Of a stretch of 55,142 nucleotides of DNA, positions 32,714-42,490 are shown piece by piece. The notes under the pieces were generated by a model, which was not told where the DNA came from, did no database searches, and was given only the letters and a program-made list of their open reading frames with translations. Positions within the stretch are counted from its first letter, which is position 1. Each line of letters begins with the position of its first letter. Where the stretch lies: the NCBI GenBank assembly GCA_016196035.1, contig JACPYM010000042.1, positions 1-55,142 of the forward strand, given 5' to 3'. The DNA is from Acidobacteriota bacterium. Its GTDB lineage: Bacteria; Acidobacteriota; Blastocatellia; RBC074. A program made the translations under genes and the position numbers.

Positions 32714-35700
32714 TTGAAAAACCGCGTTAGATCATTATCGTTACTCTTCGTCATTTTGTTTACCGTCGCTGCCGCCGCAGGCGCGGCGTGGCGTCTTCCA
32801 GCCGTCAAAGTGTCGGTCAAACACTTTTCGCGTGCGGCGTCAGAAATCAGCCGGAAGGCATGGCGCAACCTTTTGGGCGCGGGCGTGCTCGCCGCCGAAC
32901 CGACCCAGCAACAACTCACGACCTGGCCCACCTTGGCCGAACAGTTGCAAAAGTCCAAGGTGCGACCGGGCACGGCCCTTGAAAAACTGATCCAGGAAAA
33001 CCAGGAGTTCACCCTGTTGCGCCAGGATGAAATCAGCGACAAACGCGGTTTGCCGCCCTGGCTGCGCGTGTGGTGGCGCAAGGCGCATCCCGAACTCACT
33101 TATTCGGCGGCAGACCCCATCGGCGGCTATCCACACGTTTTGAAAGAGGTGTTGGAATGGATGGAGTGGCATCAGGATTTACGCTCCGGGATGGGGCTTC
33201 AACCCCTCGGCACGGGACAGCAAAACGAAGAGGAAGAAGAAGAAGCTGAACGGTTGCAAGCGCCGAATTCGACCATCACCAATGAACAACGCGTTTCGGG
33301 CGCACAAACCACGGCCCGCAGTGAATCGGACATCCGCATCAACTTTTTCGATCCGACCAAAATCATCTCGGCCTCCAATGCCATTACGGCCAGCGGGCAG
33401 CAGGCCGTTTTTTATTCAACCAACAGCGGCGTGAGTTGGGCGCAAACAGCGCTGGCTTTGCAAAGCGGCGATGCCTTTCATTCCGATCCGACGGTGGATT
33501 GGACTTCGGACGGGCGCGCGTGGTCATCAACCTTGGGCATTGATGCCAGCTCCACGGTGCTCAAATTGCGCAACTATTTTTCGACCAACAATGGCGCGGC
33601 CTGGACGTTTGAAACCACGCCTTCGGGCACGCAGACCAGCGTGGACAAACAAATGGTCTGGGTGGATCACAGTGCGACCTCGCCCTATTTCAATCGCATG
33701 TATGCCATCTGGCACAACGGCAACCCGGCGTATATGAATCGCCGTACCGCCGGCGTCAGCGGCACTTGGTTGGCCAGCCCGCTACAGGTCAGCGGCGCTG
33801 AAAGCACTGGCACAGCCATTGGCGGCGATGTCAAAAGCAACAGCTTTGGCGATGTCTTCGGCTTCTGGCCCACCACCGGCAACGCGCGCGTCTTCGTGAC
33901 CAAATCCATCAACGGCGGCGATTCGTTTGGGGTGCCGGTGCAAATCGCCTCGACCTATGACACGTATGATATTGGGGTGCCTTCCTTCAATAGCCGTCGC
34001 GCGCTGATCTATGTTTCAGGCGCGACCTATCGCACGGCGGCCAAGAATCTGGTCTATGCCGCCTGGACGGATTTGAGCGGCGAAGCGGGTTGTACCACAG
34101 CGGCCAACGAACCAGCTTCCAACGTGGCTTCCGCTTGCAAGACGCGCATTTGGTTTGCGCGTTCCGCCGATGGCGGCGCCACCTGGGCGGCCAAAATCAG
34201 AGTCAATCATCAGGCCAGCCTCAACGACCAATTCAATCAATGGCTGGCGGTGGATGAAACGACCGGCGCGCTCGGCATTATGTATTACGACACCGTCGCC
34301 GATGCTGGGCGGAAGAAAACGCACGTTTACTATCAGCACTCCTTTGATGACGGCGTGACCTGGTCGGCAGCCGAGCAAGTCACGACCGGCCAAACCGATG
34401 AAACCAGCACGGGCACGGATACCGGCAATCAATACGGCGATTACAACGGCTTGTCGGCGTATGCGGGCATCCTGTTTCCATCGTGGACGGATCGGCGCGG
34501 CGGCGCGCGCGAAGAGGTTTGGACGGCGAAGATTGCCGATGCCGCCTGCACTCCCCCCGGCGCGCCCACGATCACCAGCGTTTCGGCGACGGCGGCCAAT
34601 CAGTTGACGGTGAACTGGACGAACGGCGCACCTGCCGCCGCCACTTTCAATGTCTATCGCGCGCTGGGCACCTGTGCCGCGCCAGGCGCTTACACGCTGA
34701 TCGCCTCGAATGTGGCGGGCACGTCTTACGCGGACAATGCTGTTTCCGGCAGCGTCACTTATTCCTACAAAGTCACCGGCAAGGACGCGACGGGCGCTTG
34801 CGAATCGGCGCAATCGGCTTGCAGTCAGGGCACCGCGACCGGCGTGTGCAACCTGCCGCCAGCGTTTGCGGGCCTGACCAGCGTGACTAACAGTGCCCAG
34901 GCGACCTGTTCGCTCAGTCTGGCGTGGTCGGCGGGCACGGCCTTTTGCGGCGGCCCGTTGAGTTATCGCGTCTATCGTTCGACCAATTCGGGCTTCACAC
35001 CCGGCGCGGGCAATCTAATCGCGACCGTCAGCGGCACGAGTTATAACGACAGCGGCAGTTTGATGAACGGCACGCCGTACTATTACATCGTGCGTGCCGT
35101 AGACAATGCGACCTCCCTCGCCGAATCCAACCTTGTCGAACGCAGTGGCACGCCGACCGGGCCGATCACGATCACCACGCTGACGGAAACCTTTGAAGCG
35201 CCCAGCGGCTTTGACAACACGGGCTGGACGCACGCGGCAATCAGTGGCGGCGTGGATTGGGCCTGGTCAACTACGCAAGCGCAAACGCCGACGCACGACT
35301 GGTTTTCAGCCAGTCAAACCGATATTGCCGACCGCGTGCTGGTCTCGCCCGCCTTCACGGCTCAAGCCAACACGACGCTCAGTTTCTGGCACACCTACGC
35401 TTTTGAAGGCACCGTCGCCCAAGGCTATGACGGCGGCACGCTGGAGTATTCGACTGACGGCGGCGCGACCTGGACGGTGATGCCCGACGCGCGTTTTACG
35501 GCGGGTCTTTTCAACGGCACGATCAACAACACCTTCGGCAACCCGCTCGGCGGCTTGCGCGGCTGGGTGAGCGGGACGATTGGCGCGATGACCCAGGTCA
35601 GCGTCAACCTGAGCACCTTTGCCGGACAAAGCATGAAGTTGCGCTGGCACGAAGGCGACGACGGCAGCGTGGCCGCGACGGGCTGGTACGTAGATTCGGT

Positions 35701-38419
35701 CACGATTGCCAATGCGGGATTCCCCGGTACTTGCGTACCGATCAGTTGCCCAACCATTACCGGCACGGTCAGCGGCGGCGGCGCGATTTGTGCGGGCGGC
35801 ACAGCGACGGTCACGGTGAGCGTCACGGGCGGGACTGCGCCTTACACAGTGGTGCTCAACAATGGCGGCGGCACACTCAGCGGCGCAGGCCCCTTCAACT
35901 TTTCAGTCAGCCCCGGCGCAACGACCAGCTATGCCCTGGCCGCCGGCAGCGTAGACATCAACAACTGTCCGATCACCGGCAGTGGCAGCGCTACGGTAAC
36001 AATCACGCCCTTGCCCACGACGGCGAACGCCGGGCCGGATCAGGCGGTTTGCAATCTAATAGCAACCTTGGCGGGGAATACGCCCAGCATTGGCACGGGC
36101 ACCTGGACGTTGGTCAGCGGCCCGGGCACGATCAATTTTAGCAATGCGAATGCGGCGGCGGCGACGGCCACAGCGGCGGTGGCAGGTGCTTACACTTTAC
36201 GCTGGACGATTGCGAATGGCATTTGCACTTCGGCAGACGATGTCGTCGTGAATTTCGGCGCACCGCCCAGCACGGCCAATGCTGGCCCGGATCAAAGCGG
36301 CTGCGGCTTGCAGGCGACGCTGGCGGGCAATCCGCCAATCGTCGGCACGGGTACCTGGACGTTAGTAAACGGGCCGGGGACGATCACGTTCAACAACGCG
36401 AGTGCGCCCGCTGCCACAGCGACGGCCTCGACAGCGGGCGCCTATACTCTGCGTTGGACGATTGCCAGCGGCAGTTGCAATACGACCGATGATGTCGTTG
36501 TCACTTACACCGCACAACCAACCACGGCAGCGGCGGGGCCGGATCAAAACGTTTGTACGTTGACCGCAACGCTGGCGGGCAACGCGCCCAGCATCGGCAC
36601 TGGTACGTGGACGCAAGTAAACGGCCCCGGCACGATTACGTTTGGCAATGCTAGCTCACCAATTTCGTCTGCGACAGCCTCGGGGTTGGGCGCATATACC
36701 TTGCGCTGGACGATTGCCAATGGCAGTTGCACTTTGGCAGATGATGTTGTCATCACCTATACCGCGCCGCCTACGACGGCCAATGCCGGGCCGGATCAAA
36801 ACGTCTGCGGCCTGAGCGCCACGTTGGCGGGCAATACGCCCAGCCTTGGCACAGGTACGTGGACACGAGTGAGCGGGCCGGGCACGCTCACTTTCAGCAA
36901 CGCCAATGCGCCCACCTCACAAGCAACAGCCTCGGTAACGGGTGCATACACCTTGCGCTGGACAATTGCCAACGGCGGCTGCACCTCAACGGATGATGTC
37001 GTCGTCACCTACTCGCCCGGAGCCATCACCATCGCGCCTGGCAATTTGCCCAACGCGGTTGCCGGGCAGTCGTATAGTCAGCCGCTCACGGCCAGTGGCG
37101 GCACACCGACTTACAATTTCACCCTGCTCAGCGGCAGTTTGCCAACGGGCATTATGTTGAGCAACACGGGCGAAATCGCGGGATCGACCACGGTGATCGG
37201 CGCTTCCAACTTCGTAATCAAGGTCACCGACGCGAACGGTTGTATGGGCACCCAAAGTTACACGCTAACCGTGGCGGCTTGCAGCACGATTACAGTCAAT
37301 CCGGCGGCGTTATCGAATGGCAGGCTGAGCTTGCCGTATAACCAGAGCCTGACGGCGGCGGGCGGGAATGCGCCGTACTCCTTTGCCTTGCAAAGCGGCG
37401 CGTTGCCCAACGGCTTGAACCTGGCGGCCAATGGAGCGTTGACGGGCACGCCGACGCAATTGGGCGTATACAACTTCACGGTGCGCGCCACCGATGCGAA
37501 CACTTGCAACGGTACGCGGGCATATACGCTAACAGTCATCCGCAGCTTTGTGCGCGCCGATTTCGATGGCGATGGGCGCAGCGATCTGAGTGTTTGGCGG
37601 CCCGGCAATGGCAATTGGCTGACCATCAATTCTTCCAACAGCCTGCTGCAAACAACGCAGTGGGGCGCGGGCTATGCGCCTTACAACGATGTCATCGTGC
37701 CGGGCGATTACGATGGCGATGGCAAGACCGATCTGGCCATTTGGCGTGGCGGCGATTCGATCTGGTACATCCGCAAGAGCAGCGATGGACAGGCTATCCT
37801 GCAATTCTATGGCGCCAACTACGCGCCGTATTTCGATGTGCCGGTGCCGGGCGATTATGACGGCGATGGTAAGACTGACTTGGCCGTCTGGCGTCCGACC
37901 ACGGGCACCTTTTTCGTGCGCAAGAGTTCGGACGGCGGCAATCTGATCCAAGCCTGGGGCGTGAATGGCGATACGCCGGTGCCGGGCGATTACGATGGCG
38001 ACGGCACAACCGATTTCGCGGTCTGGCGGCCCAGCACGGGCAACTGGCACTTGTTGTTGAGCACGGGCGGCCAGCAGATCATTCAATGGGGCGCGGGCTT
38101 TGTGCCCTACAACGATGTGCCGGTGCAAGCCGATTACGACGGTGATGGCAAGACCGATCTGGCCATCTGGCGCGGCGGCGATACGATTTGGTACATCCGC
38201 CCCAGCGCCACGCCGGGCGCGCCGATTCTGAAATTCTTTGGGGCGAACTACGCGCCGTATTTCGATGTGCCGGTGCCGGGCGATTTCGACGGCGACGGCA
38301 AGGCGGACATTGCGATCTGGCGACCGACGACGGGGACGTGGGCCGCCATTCGCAGTACGAATGGCACATTGCTGATTCAGGAACACGGGCAGAACGGAGA
38401 TGTGCCCGTGCCCAAGTAA
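32714..38419 (+). CDS. 1901-aa secreted multidomain protein (sialidase-like propeller, FN3, MAM-like, PKD-like, FG-GAP repeats)
   Basis: The start is a TTG placed 7 bases after GGAGG, giving a signal peptide (MKNRVRSLSLLFVILFTVAA). Layout: an acidic helical head (about 60-190), a BNR/Asp-box propeller (about 190-605; STNSGVSW, ADGGATW, DDGVTW), two FN3-like modules (about 616-820), a MAM/CUB-like lectin module (826-1003; FEAPSGFDNTGWTHAAI), a PKD-like block with four near-identical 83-aa units (1101-1434), two putative Ig modules (1437-1609) and seven FG-GAP/VCBS units of the DFDGDGRSDLSVWRP type (1614-1901). It is probably a surface or secreted adhesin or glycan-binding protein; no catalytic site was identified with certainty and no sorting tag is seen at the C-terminus. 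Confidence 0.88.
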   Translation: MKNRVRSLSLLFVILFTVAAAAGAAWRLPAVKVSVKHFSRAASEISRKAWRNLLGAGVLAAEPTQQQLTTWPTLAEQLQKSKVRPGTALEKLIQENQEFTLLRQDEISDKRGLPPWLRVWWRKAHPELTYSAADPIGGYPHVLKEVLEWMEWHQDLRSGMGLQPLGTGQQNEEEEEEAERLQAPNSTITNEQRVSGAQTTARSESDIRINFFDPTKIISASNAITASGQQAVFYSTNSGVSWAQTALALQSGDAFHSDPTVDWTSDGRAWSSTLGIDASSTVLKLRNYFSTNNGAAWTFETTPSGTQTSVDKQMVWVDHSATSPYFNRMYAIWHNGNPAYMNRRTAGVSGTWLASPLQVSGAESTGTAIGGDVKSNSFGDVFGFWPTTGNARVFVTKSINGGDSFGVPVQIASTYDTYDIGVPSFNSRRALIYVSGATYRTAAKNLVYAAWTDLSGEAGCTTAANEPASNVASACKTRIWFARSADGGATWAAKIRVNHQASLNDQFNQWLAVDETTGALGIMYYDTVADAGRKKTHVYYQHSFDDGVTWSAAEQVTTGQTDETSTGTDTGNQYGDYNGLSAYAGILFPSWTDRRGGAREEVWTAKIADAACTPPGAPTITSVSATAANQLTVNWTNGAPAAATFNVYRALGTCAAPGAYTLIASNVAGTSYADNAVSGSVTYSYKVTGKDATGACESAQSACSQGTATGVCNLPPAFAGLTSVTNSAQATCSLSLAWSAGTAFCGGPLSYRVYRSTNSGFTPGAGNLIATVSGTSYNDSGSLMNGTPYYYIVRAVDNATSLAESNLVERSGTPTGPITITTLTETFEAPSGFDNTGWTHAAISGGVDWAWSTTQAQTPTHDWFSASQTDIADRVLVSPAFTAQANTTLSFWHTYAFEGTVAQGYDGGTLEYSTDGGATWTVMPDARFTAGLFNGTINNTFGNPLGGLRGWVSGTIGAMTQVSVNLSTFAGQSMKLRWHEGDDGSVAATGWYVDSVTIANAGFPGTCVPISCPTITGTVSGGGAICAGGTATVTVSVTGGTAPYTVVLNNGGGTLSGAGPFNFSVSPGATTSYALAAGSVDINNCPITGSGSATVTITPLPTTANAGPDQAVCNLIATLAGNTPSIGTGTWTLVSGPGTINFSNANAAAATATAAVAGAYTLRWTIANGICTSADDVVVNFGAPPSTANAGPDQSGCGLQATLAGNPPIVGTGTWTLVNGPGTITFNNASAPAATATASTAGAYTLRWTIASGSCNTTDDVVVTYTAQPTTAAAGPDQNVCTLTATLAGNAPSIGTGTWTQVNGPGTITFGNASSPISSATASGLGAYTLRWTIANGSCTLADDVVITYTAPPTTANAGPDQNVCGLSATLAGNTPSLGTGTWTRVSGPGTLTFSNANAPTSQATASVTGAYTLRWTIANGGCTSTDDVVVTYSPGAITIAPGNLPNAVAGQSYSQPLTASGGTPTYNFTLLSGSLPTGIMLSNTGEIAGSTTVIGASNFVIKVTDANGCMGTQSYTLTVAACSTITVNPAALSNGRLSLPYNQSLTAAGGNAPYSFALQSGALPNGLNLAANGALTGTPTQLGVYNFTVRATDANTCNGTRAYTLTVIRSFVRADFDGDGRSDLSVWRPGNGNWLTINSSNSLLQTTQWGAGYAPYNDVIVPGDYDGDGKTDLAIWRGGDSIWYIRKSSDGQAILQFYGANYAPYFDVPVPGDYDGDGKTDLAVWRPTTGTFFVRKSSDGGNLIQAWGVNGDTPVPGDYDGDGTTDFAVWRPSTGNWHLLLSTGGQQIIQWGAGFVPYNDVPVQADYDGDGKTDLAIWRGGDTIWYIRPSATPGAPILKFFGANYAPYFDVPVPGDFDGDGKADIAIWRPTTGTWAAIRSTNGTLLIQEHGQNGDVPVPK
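36015..37013 (+). repeat. Four PKD-like coding repeats of about 249 bp
   Basis: Each unit begins with a TANAGPDQ (or AAAGPDQ) motif and contains TLAGN, GTGTWT, SGPG or NGPG, and GAYTLRWTIA. The unit length is about 83 codons. Units are highly alike at the protein level and less at the base level, consistent with older internal duplication. Confidence 0.85.
37555..38415 (+). repeat. FG-GAP/VCBS coding repeats (D-D-G-D-G calcium-loop type)
   Basis: About seven units, each with DYDGDGKTDLAIWR or a close variant followed by a WYIRKS-type strand. The DxDGDG loop is a calcium-binding signature. Long units alternate (with NYAPYFDVPVPGDYDGDG and with GDTPVPGDYDGDG), suggesting duplication in blocks. 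Confidence 0.85.
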
Positions 38420-38448
38420 AACGGGTGCTCGTCAAACCCTACAACTAG

Positions 38449-38490
38449 AAAGCCGGGGGTTTGGGTTGCCCCAAACCCCCGGCTTTGTTT
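38449..38490 (+). terminator. Strong intrinsic terminator of the large secreted protein gene
   Basis: Perfect 17-base arms aaagccgggggtttggg (38449-38465) and cccaaacccccggcttt (38470-38486) with a 4-base loop, followed by gttt, 30 bases after the stop codon. Confidence 0.85.
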
Positions 38491-38493
38491 ACA

Positions 38494-38628
38494 ACAGGAC
38501 TTACGCAAAGAGTTGCCACAGAGGCACAGAGGCACAGAGAAAGACGGAGAACGTTGCCGACACGGTGAAAAAGCTCTGTGTCTCCGTGCCTCTGTGGCTA
38601 ACCTGTTCGTGTCTTGCGTAAGTCCTGT
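38494..38628. repeat. 135-bp MITE-like inverted repeat (acaggacttacgcaa ends)
   Basis: Ends acaggacttacgcaa and ttgcgtaagtcctgt are perfect inverses. Inside, gccacagaggcacagag pairs with ctctgtgtctccgtgcctctgtggc. The inner string is shared with the hairpin at 51321-51409, so this is a dispersed family. Confidence 0.8.
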
Positions 38629-38652
38629 ACAAGTTGCTTGCCGCAACCATCC

Positions 38653-40002
38653 TCAAAGGGTTTCGCGGTGTTCCAGCGCTTGCGACAGCGACTGCGCTTG
38701 GCGCTGCGCCGTTTCGATCACAGCTTGTTCATGCAACATCGTGAGCGTTCCCGCGCGCACGACAATTCGCCCATCAATCAAAACCGTTTCGACCGCGCTC
38801 GTTTCCGCTGCATAGACAATCGTGGAAACCGGATCAGGTTGCGGCGTCGTGTGCAATTGATCGAGCTTGAGCAATTGCAAATCGGCGCGTTTGCCAATTT
38901 CGAGGCTGCCGATTTCCGCTTGCAAGCCCAAGGCGCGCGCGCCGTCAATCGTCGCCATGCGCAGCGCGGTCAAAGCAGGCAGCGCGCGCGGCCCGTGCTG
39001 AACTTTTTGCAAGAGCGCCGCCGTGCGCATTTCGGTGAACATATCCAGCCGGTTGTTGCAGGGCGCGCCGTCGGCACCGAGCGAAACCGAGATGCCGCGC
39101 CGCAACATTTCGGTCACGGGCGCAATGCCCGAGGCGAGTTTGAGATTGGAAGACGGGCAATGCGCGACGTGCGTGCCTGTGGTTTGCAGGATGTCGAGTT
39201 CGGCGGCGTCCACCCAAACGCAATGCGCCAGCACAGTGCGCGCATTGGCGAGACCGACTTCGTTGAGATAGGCGATGTTGCGCTGACCGCTGAGGCGTTC
39301 GACCAAGGCAATCTCGTCGCGATTTTCTGAAGCGTGCGTGTGCACCAATACGCCGCGTGCGCGCGCGGTTTCAGCTACTTTTTCCAGCAAGCCGCGTGTG
39401 CAACTGACGGCGAAACGCGGCGCAAAACAATAGCGAATGCGCCCGTCCGCCTGCCCGTGCCAGCGTTCCAGCAAGCGCAAGGATTCAGCCAACGAAGCGT
39501 CGGTCTCTTCGTGCAAAGCGGCGGGCACATCCTCACCGAAATCCATCATGCATTTGCCGATGGTGGCGCGGAAACCGGCGGCGGCGGCGGCGTCAAACAC
39601 GGCTTCGGTGTGATTGACCGTTTCCATCGTCAGCGCGCAGGTCGTGCCGCCGCGCATCAATTCGGCAATGCCCAGTTGCGCCGAAGCGTGCAGCGAGGCG
39701 GGCGTGTGCGCCGCTTCCATAGGCCAAACACGTTGTTTGAGCCAGTCAATCAACGCCAGGTCATCCGCCGCGCCGCGAAATAACGTTTGGCAAAGGTGTA
39801 TGTGCGTTTGCACAAAGCCGGGCAGCAAGACGCGGCCCCGCCCGTCAATCACTTCATCTGTGGCGGCGTTGAACGGCGCGGAGAGCGGCGTATCAAAAGC
39901 GGCGAGCCTGCCCTGTTCAATCACTACATCGCCTGTGAAGATGCGGTTGTGCGCATCGAGCGTGATGACGGTTGCGCCTTGAATGACAGTCCTTGCAGCC
40001 AT
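38653..40002 (-). CDS. Amidohydrolase-family deaminase (5'-deoxyadenosine / S-adenosylhomocysteine deaminase-like)
   Basis: A 449-aa member of the metal-dependent amidohydrolase group. Metal-binding and catalytic landmarks are [16 protein letters not shown] (HxH at H67/H69), [26 protein letters not shown] and [14 protein letters not shown]. The [11 protein letters not shown] ending is typical. Members near this pattern remove an amino or chloro group from purine or triazine rings. Salvage of 5'-deoxyadenosine or S-adenosylhomocysteine is the most likely role, but atrazine-type hydrolases share the same motifs. It stands alone after a repeat-filled spacer. Confidence 0.83.
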   Translation of the reverse strand: MAARTVIQGATVITLDAHNRIFTGDVVIEQGRLAAFDTPLSAPFNAATDEVIDGRGRVLLPGFVQTHIHLCQTLFRGAADDLALIDWLKQRVWPMEAAHTPASLHASAQLGIAELMRGGTTCALTMETVNHTEAVFDAAAAAGFRATIGKCMMDFGEDVPAALHEETDASLAESLRLLERWHGQADGRIRYCFAPRFAVSCTRGLLEKVAETARARGVLVHTHASENRDEIALVERLSGQRNIAYLNEVGLANARTVLAHCVWVDAAELDILQTTGTHVAHCPSSNLKLASGIAPVTEMLRRGISVSLGADGAPCNNRLDMFTEMRTAALLQKVQHGPRALPALTALRMATIDGARALGLQAEIGSLEIGKRADLQLLKLDQLHTTPQPDPVSTIVYAAETSAVETVLIDGRIVVRAGTLTMLHEQAVIETAQRQAQSLSQALEHRETL

Positions 40003-40027
40003 AATTCACCTTTACACCTGTCTCGGC

Positions 40028-40801
40028 TCAATTCAACAATTGCAAAATCTCGGCGTGCAATTGCGGATTCGCCGCCAGCCCTTGCCCGCTGGCAAAATCC
40101 AAATCGCCTTTGAGCGTCGAAAAGACGCCACCCGCACCGCGCAAAATCGGCGGCATCGGCGCGACATCGTAATAGGCCAGTGCGCCCGGTTCGATCATTA
40201 CATCGGCGCGGCCCGTCGCCACCAGAAAGTACCCGTAACAATCGCCGTGTGCGCGCACCAACCGCGCCTGGCGGCAAACTGTGGCGACCTCGTCTGATTC
40301 CAGCAACGTCATTGGGTCAGTCAGGATCACTTTGGCCTGGCTCAATGTCGGGGTGTCTGAAACGCGGCACGGCGCGCCGTTTAGAAAGGTGCCCGTTTCT
40401 GCGGAACCAATCAGATGTTGATCTTGAATCGGCAAGTAAATCGAGCCGAGCAATAACTCGCCGTCGCGTTCGAGCGCAATCATCGTACCGAACAGGGGCG
40501 TGCGCATCACAAAGGATTTGGTGCCGTCAATCGGATCAATGATCCAGCGATAGGCGCTCGACCGGGCCGTCTCGCCATACTCTTCGCCATAGATCGAATG
40601 GTCGGGGAAGCGTTTGGTCAATTCGTCGCGCAGAAAGGTTTCGATCTCGCGGTCGGCCTTGGTGACGGGGCTGTTATCAGCCTTGTGTTCGACCTCGAAT
40701 TGCGCGGGCGAATTGTAATAGCGCTTGGCAATCGCGCCGGCCTTGCGGCTCAACTCGTTCAGCGTTGAGTAGAGAGAAAGTAAATCGTTGATATTGGGCA
40801 T
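40028..40801 (-). CDS. Inositol-monophosphatase-superfamily phosphatase (HisN-like)
   Basis: 257 aa from ATG 40801; the longer ORF adds a Arg-rich, noise-like head. Active-site motifs are KADNSPVTKADREIE, GEEYGE (72-77), WIIDPIDGTKSF (87-98) and the C-terminal ALAYYDVAPMPPILRGAGG. The FVMRTPLFGTMIAL block is more like histidinol-phosphate phosphatase HisN than like inositol phosphatase, but both are plausible. It probably acts in the cytosol on histidinol phosphate or a related sugar phosphate with Mg2+. Confidence 0.85.
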   Translation of the reverse strand: MPNINDLLSLYSTLNELSRKAGAIAKRYYNSPAQFEVEHKADNSPVTKADREIETFLRDELTKRFPDHSIYGEEYGETARSSAYRWIIDPIDGTKSFVMRTPLFGTMIALERDGELLLGSIYLPIQDQHLIGSAETGTFLNGAPCRVSDTPTLSQAKVILTDPMTLLESDEVATVCRQARLVRAHGDCYGYFLVATGRADVMIEPGALAYYDVAPMPPILRGAGGVFSTLKGDLDFASGQGLAANPQLHAEILQLLN

Positions 40802-40950
40802 AACGGGTTGCGATTGTATGCCAGTCCGGCACAAAGACGAAGGCGCGAGTGCAGCATTGTCGCCCTGCTCTCGCGCCTTTTGATGTTCCAGTGTAAACTC
40901 TTCAGCCGTCCGCCCCTGACAGGCGGTCAAACGAAGCGGACGGCTTCGGA

Positions 40951-40984
40951 TTGCCCGGCGGTTCCTGGCAAAGCCGCCGGGCAA
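40951..40984. terminator. Hairpin ttgcccggcgg / ccgccgggcaa, possible terminator
   Basis: Perfect 11-base arms with a 12-base loop, 28 bases past the stop codon at 41012 of the minus-strand gene. A second hairpin, agccgtccgc / gcggacggct, lies just beyond (about 40913-40943). There is no T-run, so termination is plausible but unproven. Confidence 0.5.
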
Positions 40985-41011
40985 GCTCAAACTTACAAAC
41001 GCATCCCCTGC

Positions 41012-42058
41012 TCAATTCTTCTTGGGTTTCTCGAACTGCTTCGGCTTCAAGTTCGGGTTCACTTTATATTTCAGCTTCCATTCTTCCATCACCTGACCAT
41101 TGCTGGCTTTGACGATCTGATGCGGCAACCAAACATTGTTGACCTGTTTGTAATCGCTCAAGTAAAGCTGAATATCTACCAATTGGGGCTCACGAGCGGC
41201 TTCTTCGGCATCGTTGCTGGGACGGCGTCCGCGCTGGGCTTCGCGGTAAGTGAGCATGGCCGGGCGATGCGTGGTCTGATCAAAAATCAGCCACATAATA
41301 AAATCATTTGGCCCGGTTACACGCACCGCGTCCGCTTTGCCTTGGTTCGTCGTCAATTCCCTGTCATAAGCAAATTCAAGCGGCAACCCGCTCGGCGCGG
41401 CCATCAGCCAAGCCGTTGACAAACGCATGTATTCGGTTCGCGCCCGTACTTGCATTACCGCTTGCATCTGCGGATCAAGCTCCGGCATTCGCCCCATACC
41501 ACCGCCGCCGCCGCCAAAACCGCCGCCACCGCCGCCGCCGCCACGACCACCGCGACCACCACCGCCACCACCGCCACCACCGCCACCACCACCGCCAAAA
41601 CCGCCGCCGCCGCCGCCGCCAGAGGCATCGGCGCCACCGCCACCACCTAGACCACCACCACCGCCTTCACCGCCACCGCCTGGGCTACTATTCATTTTGC
41701 GGTCAGCCCAAGCGTCAGCCCCATTGACAGCTTCCAACGTGGTGAGGCTCATCATCTGGCTCGGACTTACCGAGAGGGTTTTCAGATACTTATCCGGCAG
41801 CAGCAAATCAAATTTGATTTGCCCCGTCGTGGGCCGCTGGCCGACAACAGTTTTGTAATCACCGCTGGCCGTGAGGCTTTGAATCGCTTTTAGATTCACT
41901 TCACCCCCCAGCGCCTCGCGCGCCTGTTGCAGGACGGTTTGGGCGCGCTCAGCAGCAACTTTGCCGTCAATCTTGCCGTTAGGCGGCGCTTGTTCCTGTG
42001 CCAATGCCAACAGCGGAAACAGCAGGGCAACGGCAATCACGTGGATGGATTTGGACAC
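41012..42058 (-). CDS. Secreted protein with an 80-residue poly-Gly insertion (LolA/outer-membrane-lipoprotein-sorting-like)
   Basis: A 348-aa exported protein (signal peptide MSKSIHVIAVALLFPLLALA). Residues 25-125 and 205-348 form one interrupted beta-rich domain (GDYKTVVGQRPTTGQIKF, LLLPDKYLKTLSV, GPNDFIMWLIFDQTTHRP, MLTYREAQRG, YLSDYKQVNNVWLPHQIVK) resembling lipoprotein-sorting/LolA-like folds used by acidobacteria. Residues about 125-205 are almost pure Gly with a few Phe, Arg and Ser. The repeat is encoded by GC-rich trinucleotides and probably varies in length. It is the last gene of the sigma-factor operon, so its expression is likely envelope-stress dependent. Confidence 0.75.
   Translation of the reverse strand: MSKSIHVIAVALLFPLLALAQEQAPPNGKIDGKVAAERAQTVLQQAREALGGEVNLKAIQSLTASGDYKTVVGQRPTTGQIKFDLLLPDKYLKTLSVSPSQMMSLTTLEAVNGADAWADRKMNSSPGGGGEGGGGGLGGGGGADASGGGGGGGFGGGGGGGGGGGGGGRGGRGGGGGGGGFGGGGGGMGRMPELDPQMQAVMQVRARTEYMRLSTAWLMAAPSGLPLEFAYDRELTTNQGKADAVRVTGPNDFIMWLIFDQTTHRPAMLTYREAQRGRRPSNDAEEAAREPQLVDIQLYLSDYKQVNNVWLPHQIVKASNGQVMEEWKLKYKVNPNLKPKQFEKPKKN
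41490..41690. repeat. Low-complexity (ccgcca)n tract coding for poly-Gly
   Basis: About 200 bases of ccg, cca and gcc triplets on the plus strand, read as GGN codons on the minus strand. Such tracts change length readily. Opposite-strand ORFs across it are artefacts of the repeat. Confidence 0.85.
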
Positions 42059-42088
42059 TTGGGTGAACTCCCTGATGCAGTTTGCGCG

Positions 42089-42490
42089 TTATTGTTGCGG
42101 CGGCGGCGCGCCATTTTTCATCCGCTCTTCACGTTCTTGTTCTTTTTGTTGATAAATTTTCTGCTGCTCGGGATTCAACACAGCGTTGACGCGCTCCCGC
42201 GTGCGTTGCCGGGCTTCTTTGAATCCGGGGCATTCCGCCAGTTTGCTGGGTGAAAACTCTTTGCGCGACTCCTCGAAGATTTTGCGGATGGAATCGGCCT
42301 GTTCGGAACTCAGATTCAAGTCCTTGGTCATACGCTCGACCATATGGCCTGGCCCACGCCGGGGGCCAGAGCCAGGGCGGTTATCAGCGTTACGCGAGAG
42401 ATAAACTCGATCCAGCGAAACGCCGGTAATTCCCCCCAGGCCAAACACCGCCAGAATCACCAGCCAAACTTGCATTTTCGTGCGATTCAT
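42089..42490 (-). CDS. Spy/CpxP- or CnrX-like periplasmic protein
   Basis: 133 aa. A signal anchor (MQVWLVILAVFGLGGITG) precedes a helical periplasmic part with MVERMTKDLNLSSEQADSI, LNPEQQKIYQQKEQER and a basic/acidic tail. The alternating L-x-L-S/T-x-E-Q pattern is typical of Spy, CpxP and heavy-metal sensor proteins. The start overlaps the preceding gene stop by 4 bases. It probably senses envelope state or acts as a chaperone together with the neighbouring sigma and anti-sigma factors. Confidence 0.8.
   Translation of the reverse strand: MNRTKMQVWLVILAVFGLGGITGVSLDRVYLSRNADNRPGSGPRRGPGHMVERMTKDLNLSSEQADSIRKIFEESRKEFSPSKLAECPGFKEARQRTRERVNAVLNPEQQKIYQQKEQEREERMKNGAPPPQQ

Noticed and set aside
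41427-41858. Proline-rich plus-strand ORF
   Set aside because: Artefact of reading the (ccgcca)n tract; the true gene is the poly-Gly protein on the minus strand.
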